DNA from: Bacillota bacterium
Lineage (GTDB): Bacteria > Bacillota_I > Bacilli_A > RF39 > UBA660
Direction: 5' to 3'
DNA: 64,000 nt
Assembly (NCBI GenBank): GCA_023460995.1
Contig: JAEWOE010000006.1
Location: 806,001-870,000 of the forward strand
Shown here: positions 59,352 through 64,000 of the stretch, one piece after another
How the letters are laid out: each line of letters opens with the position of its first letter
Numbering within the stretch: position 1 is the stretch's first letter
Notes under the pieces: generated by a model
Databases searched by the model: none
Told to the model about the DNA's origin: nothing
Seen by the model: the letters and a program-made list of their open reading frames with translations, nothing else
Program-made: the position numbers and the translations under genes

Positions 59352-60514
59352 TGGAAGTTTTATTTGATTTATCTATAATATTTGTTTTTGGTTTATTAAT
59401 TGGACAAGCTTTTAAAATAATAAAGTTACCAGAAGTAATTGGTTACTTAATATCCGGAGTTGTTATAGGACCTTATGTTTTAAATTTAGTTACTTCTGAT
59501 AGTTTAAATAGTATGGAATTATTTTCTACTATTGCATTATCTTTTGTATCTTTCTTGATTGGTGCTGAATTTAAATGGAAGTATGTAAAAAGACTTGGTG
59601 TAAAACCATTTATAATAGGTTTAACATGTTCAGTATTTACTATGTTTGCCGTGACAGTTTGTTTATATTTATCAGGAAGTAATTTGAGTTTTTCTTTAAT
59701 TATGGGTGCCATAGCGGCAGCTACAGCACCAGCTGCTATAATGATGATTGTTAAAGAATATAAAGCAAGAGGTGAAGTTACTGATACTATGCTTAGTGTT
59801 ATAGCTATAGAAGATGTTAGTTCAGTTGTTATATTTGGATTTACTATAGTAATAGCCCAGTATTTAGAAGTAGGTAGCGCTACTTTATCTGGATTATTAG
59901 AGCCTTTTTCTGAAATAGGTATATCATTAGTTATGGGTACAGTTTTAGGTCTTTTTCTTGGTATAACTGCTAAACTATTTAAAACTAAAAATAATATCAT
60001 ATGCATGATATTAGTAACAGTTTTTACAGCCATATTAATCGCGGATTATGCAGGCATATCTTCACTACTTATGTGTATGATTACTGGAATAGTTTTTGTT
60101 AATGCGTATAATAGAATATTTACTGATAAGGTACTTGACGCTATGGATAATATATCTTCACCCCTTATGATAATATTTTTTGTAATAAGTGGCGCTAGTT
60201 TAGATTTTAAAGTTCTTCCAGAAGTAGGATTAATCGGAATAATATTTATATTATCAAGAGCATTTGGTAAAGTATTTGGCGCATATTTAGGTGCATCAGT
60301 AGGACATAGTTCTAATAATGTACGCAAGTATTTAGGACCAACATTACTTTCTGAAACAGGAATTGCTATTGGACTTGCATTAGTGGCTAAAGAGGTTTTT
60401 CCTAATTATGGAGATACATTAATAACTATTACTATTGCAGCAAGTTTTATTTTTGATATGATTGGACCATTTTTAGTTAAAATGAGTTTGAAGAAAGCTG
60501 GAGAAATAAAATAA
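59351..60514 (+). CDS. Cation:proton antiporter (CPA2/KefB-type)
   Basis: 387 residues, 11-12 helices. GQAFKIIKLPEVIGYLISGVVIGP near the N-terminus, AAIAAATAPAAIMMIVKEYKARG (about 117-140) and IAIEDVSSVVIFG with the ion-binding Asp (about 153-165) define the monovalent cation:proton antiporter-2 family. It lacks a C-terminal TrkA-N domain, so regulation may come from the PII-like protein encoded just before it. Exports Na+ or K+ in exchange for protons. A terminator follows. Confidence 0.9.
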   Translation: MEVLFDLSIIFVFGLLIGQAFKIIKLPEVIGYLISGVVIGPYVLNLVTSDSLNSMELFSTIALSFVSFLIGAEFKWKYVKRLGVKPFIIGLTCSVFTMFAVTVCLYLSGSNLSFSLIMGAIAAATAPAAIMMIVKEYKARGEVTDTMLSVIAIEDVSSVVIFGFTIVIAQYLEVGSATLSGLLEPFSEIGISLVMGTVLGLFLGITAKLFKTKNNIICMILVTVFTAILIADYAGISSLLMCMITGIVFVNAYNRIFTDKVLDAMDNISSPLMIIFFVISGASLDFKVLPEVGLIGIIFILSRAFGKVFGAYLGASVGHSSNNVRKYLGPTLLSETGIAIGLALVAKEVFPNYGDTLITITIAASFIFDMIGPFLVKMSLKKAGEIK

Positions 60515-60532
60515 CATATATTTATAAAAATA

Positions 60533-60560
60533 AAGTAGATAGATCTTCTATCTACTTTTC
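60533..60560 (+). terminator. Terminator after the antiporter operon
   Basis: AAGTAGATAGA/TCTATCTACTT 11-base stem with T after it. Confidence 0.85.
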
Positions 60561-60622
60561 TAATACTCTTGAAAAAAATGCCTATATATGGTATTATCTT
60601 TAGGTGGAAATGAGTGATTTAT

Positions 60623-62044
60623 ATGCAAACACCTAGTTTAAAAGAAGCACAAAAAAGAACTAGTAGAAAAATAGAAATTAAAACTGACGAGTATGTCTTA
60701 AATGATAATTTGAAAGTTTTAGGTAAAAATAAAAAATATTTCATTAAGACTTATGGTTGTCAAATGAATGAACATGATTCTGAAAATATAAAAGCAATTC
60801 TTGAAGATATGAGTTTTAAGGAAACTGAAAATATGGAAGATGCTGACTTTATATTATTAAATACATGTGCAATAAGAGAAAATGCGCATAATAAAGTATT
60901 TGGTATGATTGGCAGGATTAAGCATCTTAAAGAAACGAAACCAGATATTATTACAGGTGTATGTGGTTGTATGATGCAAGAAGAAGCTGTAGTTGATGAA
61001 ATAATTAAAAAATTCAAATGGATGGACGTTGTATTTGGTACACATAATATTCATAATTTACCAAATATTTTAAATACAGCGTTATCAAAAAATGCTTTAG
61101 AAGTAGAAGTACAAAGTATTGAGGGTGATGTTTTAGAAAATATTCCTGTAAAAAGGGATAGTAAGTATAAAGCATGGGTTAATATTATGTATGGATGCGA
61201 CAAATTCTGTACTTACTGTATAGTACCTTATACTAGAGGTAAACAAAGAAGTAGGGAACCCAAGTTTATATTAGATGAAGTTAAAGAACTTATTAAAGAT
61301 GGTTATAAAGAAATAACTCTTTTAGGACAGAATGTAAATGCCTATGGAAAAGATTTAGATATTAATTATACGATGTCTAATTTACTTGAAGACGTTGCTA
61401 AAACAGGTATTGCGCGTATTAGGTTTGTTACTAGTCATCCTTGGGATTTTAATGATGATATGATAGATATAATTAGTAAATATGATAATATAATGCCTTA
61501 TATCCATCTTCCTCTTCAATCAGGATCATCTAAGATATTGAAATTAATGGGAAGAAGATATACTAAGGAAGACTATTTAGCTTTATATGATAAGCTAAAA
61601 AGAAGCCTCCCATATAGTTCTATAACTACTGATATAATTGTTGGTTTTCCTGGTGAAACAAGAGAAGATTTTGAGGAAACACTTGAGGTTGTTAATAAAT
61701 GTAAATATGATTCAGCATTCACTTTTGTATTTTCTCCAAGAATAGGAACACCCGCTTGTCGTATGAATGATGATATAACTATTGCTGAAAAAAATAATAG
61801 ATTATATGAACTAAATGATTTAGTAAATAAATATGCTAGAGAAGCTAATGACAATTATAAAGATAAAATAGTACCAGTACTTTTAGAAAATTATAGTGAA
61901 AAAGATGAAAGTATGCTTATGGGATATACAGATACTATGAAACTTGTTAACGTTAAGGCTGATCCTAAATATTTAGGAGAAATAGTAAAAGTTAAAATTA
62001 AAGATGTAAAAACATGGAGTATGGATGGAATTATAGTAGACTAA
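60623..62044 (+). CDS. miaB: tRNA-2-methylthio-N6-dimethylallyladenosine synthase
   Basis: About 473 residues. Radical-SAM methylthiotransferase adding a methylthio group to i6A-37 of tRNAs. The N-terminal UPF0004 domain has KTYGCQMNEHDSE, NTCAIRENA and GCMMQEE with its three cluster Cys; the radical SAM motif CDKFCTYC is near residue 193, with VPYTRG after it; a C-terminal TRAM domain closes it. The ATG at 60623 is six bases after GAGTG; an in-frame GTG at 60614 overlaps that site. The N-terminal extension of about 35 residues is of Firmicutes type. Confidence 0.96.
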   Translation: MQTPSLKEAQKRTSRKIEIKTDEYVLNDNLKVLGKNKKYFIKTYGCQMNEHDSENIKAILEDMSFKETENMEDADFILLNTCAIRENAHNKVFGMIGRIKHLKETKPDIITGVCGCMMQEEAVVDEIIKKFKWMDVVFGTHNIHNLPNILNTALSKNALEVEVQSIEGDVLENIPVKRDSKYKAWVNIMYGCDKFCTYCIVPYTRGKQRSREPKFILDEVKELIKDGYKEITLLGQNVNAYGKDLDINYTMSNLLEDVAKTGIARIRFVTSHPWDFNDDMIDIISKYDNIMPYIHLPLQSGSSKILKLMGRRYTKEDYLALYDKLKRSLPYSSITTDIIVGFPGETREDFEETLEVVNKCKYDSAFTFVFSPRIGTPACRMNDDITIAEKNNRLYELNDLVNKYAREANDNYKDKIVPVLLENYSEKDESMLMGYTDTMKLVNVKADPKYLGEIVKVKIKDVKTWSMDGIIVD

Positions 62045-62058
62045 AAGGAGGTTATTTT

Positions 62059-62562
62059 ATGAAGAATAACAAATTAGTTTTAGCACTTATAATGGGACTT
62101 GTGGTAGGCTTAACAATAGGTGCATTTACAACATATTTTATTATGAAAACAGGTCAAACAAAACAGTTAGAAGAGTATAAGAGTGAAAACCTTACTATTA
62201 CACAAAAACTTTCTTTAGAAATAAAAAAGTTAACATTAAAAAGTGCCACATATAATTATGTTGATGCTGTTGAAAATGCAGTATCAGTATTAAAAGAAAA
62301 AGACAGTAAGTATGCAATAAAACCAGGTATGTATATGCTAAAACAAACGAATGTTTTAACAGAAGTTAATGAAGAAACATTAGAAGTATTACCTGATGCT
62401 GTAACAATATCTGATATTGATTTTGGAAAAGAAGGTCCAAACCTAAATAGTATGGTTTATATTAATGAAAAAGGTAAAGTTAGTGAAGCGGTATTTTATG
62501 TAGATGGTTTTCAAATCACATATGATATAGTTGGTACTAAAGTGACAGAAGTAGAGAAATAA
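62059..62562 (+). CDS. Membrane-anchored hypothetical protein
   Basis: About 167 residues. One N-terminal helix (about 5-28) followed by a coiled-coil-prone stretch (KTGQTKQLEEYKSENLTITQKLSLEIKK split over about 32-60) and an outer domain with KPGMYMLKQTNVLTE and AVFYVDGFQITYDI. No family recognised. AAAGGAGG precedes the ATG at 62059; it follows miaB after 14 bases and is probably co-transcribed. It has the look of a small secreted beta domain on a stalk. Confidence 0.65.
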   Translation: MKNNKLVLALIMGLVVGLTIGAFTTYFIMKTGQTKQLEEYKSENLTITQKLSLEIKKLTLKSATYNYVDAVENAVSVLKEKDSKYAIKPGMYMLKQTNVLTEVNEETLEVLPDAVTISDIDFGKEGPNLNSMVYINEKGKVSEAVFYVDGFQITYDIVGTKVTEVEK

Positions 62563-62597
62563 CATTATATTTAGTTAATTAAGATAGGAGAAATAAA

Positions 62598-63197
62598 ATG
62601 CATTTTTTAAGAAAAAATTCAACTAAAGCTAAAAACATTCAAATGTTTAGAAAAAAAGAATTTAATTTAAATAAGTTTATAAATGACTATTATATGGATC
62701 AAAATAGTGCTTATATAACTGTTAAAGTTGATGATTATAGTGATATTGTATCTAAATATTCTGTTGATAATTATGAATGGATTAATAAAGATTTTGCTGA
62801 TCATTTAGAATTAATGGCATACTATATTCCAGTTGAGGAACCAATAGTAATTGAAATAACTGGCAAAAAATTCACAGATGAGCAAAAGAAAGTAATTGAA
62901 AAAGTTATTAAAACATATTTTGGTCTTAAACTTGGTGATAAAATGCTTCTTCTAAATGAGAATCGTGATAAATATTTAATTCTTTTAGTATTTGGTGTTT
63001 TAAGCTTTTTAATGTTCTACCTTTTATTTATGAAAAATATAATAGGAACAGTCCTTGAAGTTGGATCATTAGTGTTTTGGTTTATTATGTGGTCATTTGC
63101 GGATTTAGCATTCTTACAAAGAAACAATTTAAAAATTGATAAACTGGAAGCTGGGCAGTTGTCGTCTGCAAAAGTGGCATTTTTAGATCAAGATTAA
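62598..63197 (+). CDS. Hypothetical protein with two C-terminal helices
   Basis: 199 residues. A basic N-terminus, a cytoplasmic alpha/beta region (AYITVKVDDYSDI, PIVIEITGKKFTDEQKKVIEKVI) to about 125, then two helices (about 127-145 and 150-170) and a short charged tail. Family not recognised. TAGGAGA precedes the ATG. It lies 35 bases after the preceding gene and may share its transcript from miaB. Confidence 0.62.
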   Translation: MHFLRKNSTKAKNIQMFRKKEFNLNKFINDYYMDQNSAYITVKVDDYSDIVSKYSVDNYEWINKDFADHLELMAYYIPVEEPIVIEITGKKFTDEQKKVIEKVIKTYFGLKLGDKMLLLNENRDKYLILLVFGVLSFLMFYLLFMKNIIGTVLEVGSLVFWFIMWSFADLAFLQRNNLKIDKLEAGQLSSAKVAFLDQD

Positions 63198-63414
63198 AAG
63201 GAAATATTTATTTTCTTTTTTTGTTGTGGATCTTAGACAAGATTTCAATTTATACTTTTACTTTTAACAAGCAAAATGATGGTTCATACACTTTATATAG
63301 TATAAAAAAAGAATCATAAATATAGAGTCTTGGATTTAATAGATAAAATCCAAGATTTTTATTTTGGGTAGATTAAATTATTTTATATGTGTTATAATTA
63401 TACTAGGTGATAGT
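63194..63414 (+). terminator. Intergenic region with two terminators and a prepilin promoter
   Basis: An AT-rich hairpin at 63194-63221 ends the miaB operon. A second, strong stem TCTTGGATTT/AAATCCAAGA (63328-63355) with T tail lies 110 bases further without any gene between them. The extended -10 TGT-TATAAT (63390-63398) and AGGTGAT serve the next gene. Confidence 0.7.
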
Positions 63415-64000
63415 ATGAGAGAGAATAAAGGTTTTACTCTAGTAGAAATGCTAGGGGTACTTATTATATTGATAGTGGTATTTATGATAATGTTCCCTTC
63501 ACTTACTAAAATAATAAAAGATACTAATGATAAAATAGATAATGCTACAATAACGGTTATAGAAGATGCGACAACTGATTTTTTATTAGAAAAAAATGAT
63601 ATATATCCTAAGAATGATGATTATACTTATTGTATAACTATTGAACAACTTATTGATAATGGAAATTTAACTAATAAAGAGATATCATCTTTAGATGATA
63701 CAGATAAGTTTGTTAAAACAACTTTTGAAAATGGAAAAAGTGTATATGTTTTAACTGATACATGTACAGTTTCAAAACCTAATATTGAGTTTGCACTTAT
63801 TGGTAATAACAATATGTCTTTTGAAGTCGGGGTAGGAGGACAATATGTTGAACCTGGTGCAAATGCTAAAAATAAGGCTGGGGAAGTAGTAAGTTATGTA
63901 ACAGAAATTATTAATAAAAATAAGGTGACAGTTGCATATGTTGATACCACTAAAATAGGTATATATACTATAAAATATAGTGCTACAATTGATGGGAAAG
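63415..64000 (+). CDS. Prepilin-like protein with DUF5011-like domain (cut by window end)
   Basis: An open frame of at least 195 codons that runs off the window. Leader MRENKG then FTLVEMLGV gives a prepilin site with Glu at +5 and a hydrophobic helix. The pilin-like region has YTYCITIEQLIDNGNLTNKE and a Cys pair (about 67 and 121); from about residue 128 a DUF5011/Ig-like domain begins (LIGNNNMSFEVGVGGQYVEPGANA), as in the genes at 15541 and 27720, so the full protein is probably a large adhesin-type pilin. Confidence 0.82.
   Translation, partial: MRENKGFTLVEMLGVLIILIVVFMIMFPSLTKIIKDTNDKIDNATITVIEDATTDFLLEKNDIYPKNDDYTYCITIEQLIDNGNLTNKEISSLDDTDKFVKTTFENGKSVYVLTDTCTVSKPNIEFALIGNNNMSFEVGVGGQYVEPGANAKNKAGEVVSYVTEIINKNKVTVAYVDTTKIGIYTIKYSATIDGK

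Noticed and set aside
1..64000. Mycoplasma genetic code 4
   Set aside because: Genes end properly at TGA (23896-23898, 54851-54853) and tryptophan is written TGG throughout; wall synthesis genes are also present.

Overview
The window looks like chromosome of a very AT-rich, low-GC Gram-positive bacterium that keeps a cell wall. MurD, UppS, CdsA, FtsK, LexA, ParC/ParE, KhpA, a YneF-family protein and an RNase J paralogue are all of Bacilli type. TGA is a real stop here (for example at the ends of the genes at 22774-23898 and 53444-54853), so this is not a code-4 mycoplasma. AT content, small genes, short gaps and many prepilin-like and BspA-like proteins suggest an uncultured gut lineage near Erysipelotrichia/Mollicutes (RF39-like). 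That placement is inference. No IS element, integrase, CRISPR array or rRNA was seen; there is one tRNA.

Layout. 0-6 kb: rpsP-khpA, then uppS-cdsA-rseP (no dxr between them), a small unknown gene and an ABC exporter pair. 6-10.7 kb: mixed small genes on both strands (degenerate P-loop protein, SGNH hydrolase, deoxyribosyltransferase-like protein, NADAR protein, tRNA-Arg(CCU), DedA protein, HD protein). 10.9-15.4 kb: pyrG behind a leader terminator, then a GT-C-like membrane protein with a GT2 glycosyltransferase. 15.5-22.7 kb: a 957-residue prepilin-Ig-like fusion, a duplicated pair of membrane/secreted genes and an M23 peptidase. 22.7-27.3 kb: cysteine desulfurase, pentapeptide protein, thioredoxin, DsbD-like protein and an SLC1 transporter. 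27.3-32.9 kb: two more prepilins, one carrying 19 BspA/DUF285 repeats, then murD and a fourth prepilin. 33-39.5 kb: ftsK and a second duplicated locus in which the same two-helix membrane domain is fused to M23 or NlpC/P60 wall hydrolases, each followed by a lipoprotein-like gene. 39.5-44.6 kb: parE-plsC-parC. 44.7-52.8 kb: a fifth prepilin, lexA with a divergent 45-codon membrane peptide under a textbook LexA operator, tkt, yneF, a GreA-like gene and tgt. 52.9-56 kb: DUF4358-like lipoprotein, MBOAT and DHHW, a surface O-acylation operon. 56-64 kb: a sixth prepilin, a catalytically degenerate RNase J, a PII-like/antiporter pair, miaB, and a seventh prepilin cut by the window end.

Three themes stand out. 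(1) Seven prepilin-like genes are scattered as single units, usually with their own promoter; several carry adhesin-type domains, and no assembly ATPase, platform protein or prepilin peptidase is in the window. (2) Four paralogues share a two-helix, VirB2/TrbC-like membrane core bracketed by two cysteines, joined to secreted domains or wall hydrolases in two tandemly duplicated cassettes; a DsbD-like/thioredoxin pair between the loci could service their disulfides. (3) The lexA-tkt-yneF region keeps Bacillus gene order, and a 45-residue membrane peptide sits where B. subtilis has the SOS division inhibitor yneA. All assignments come from reading the sequence and family knowledge; no database search was run.
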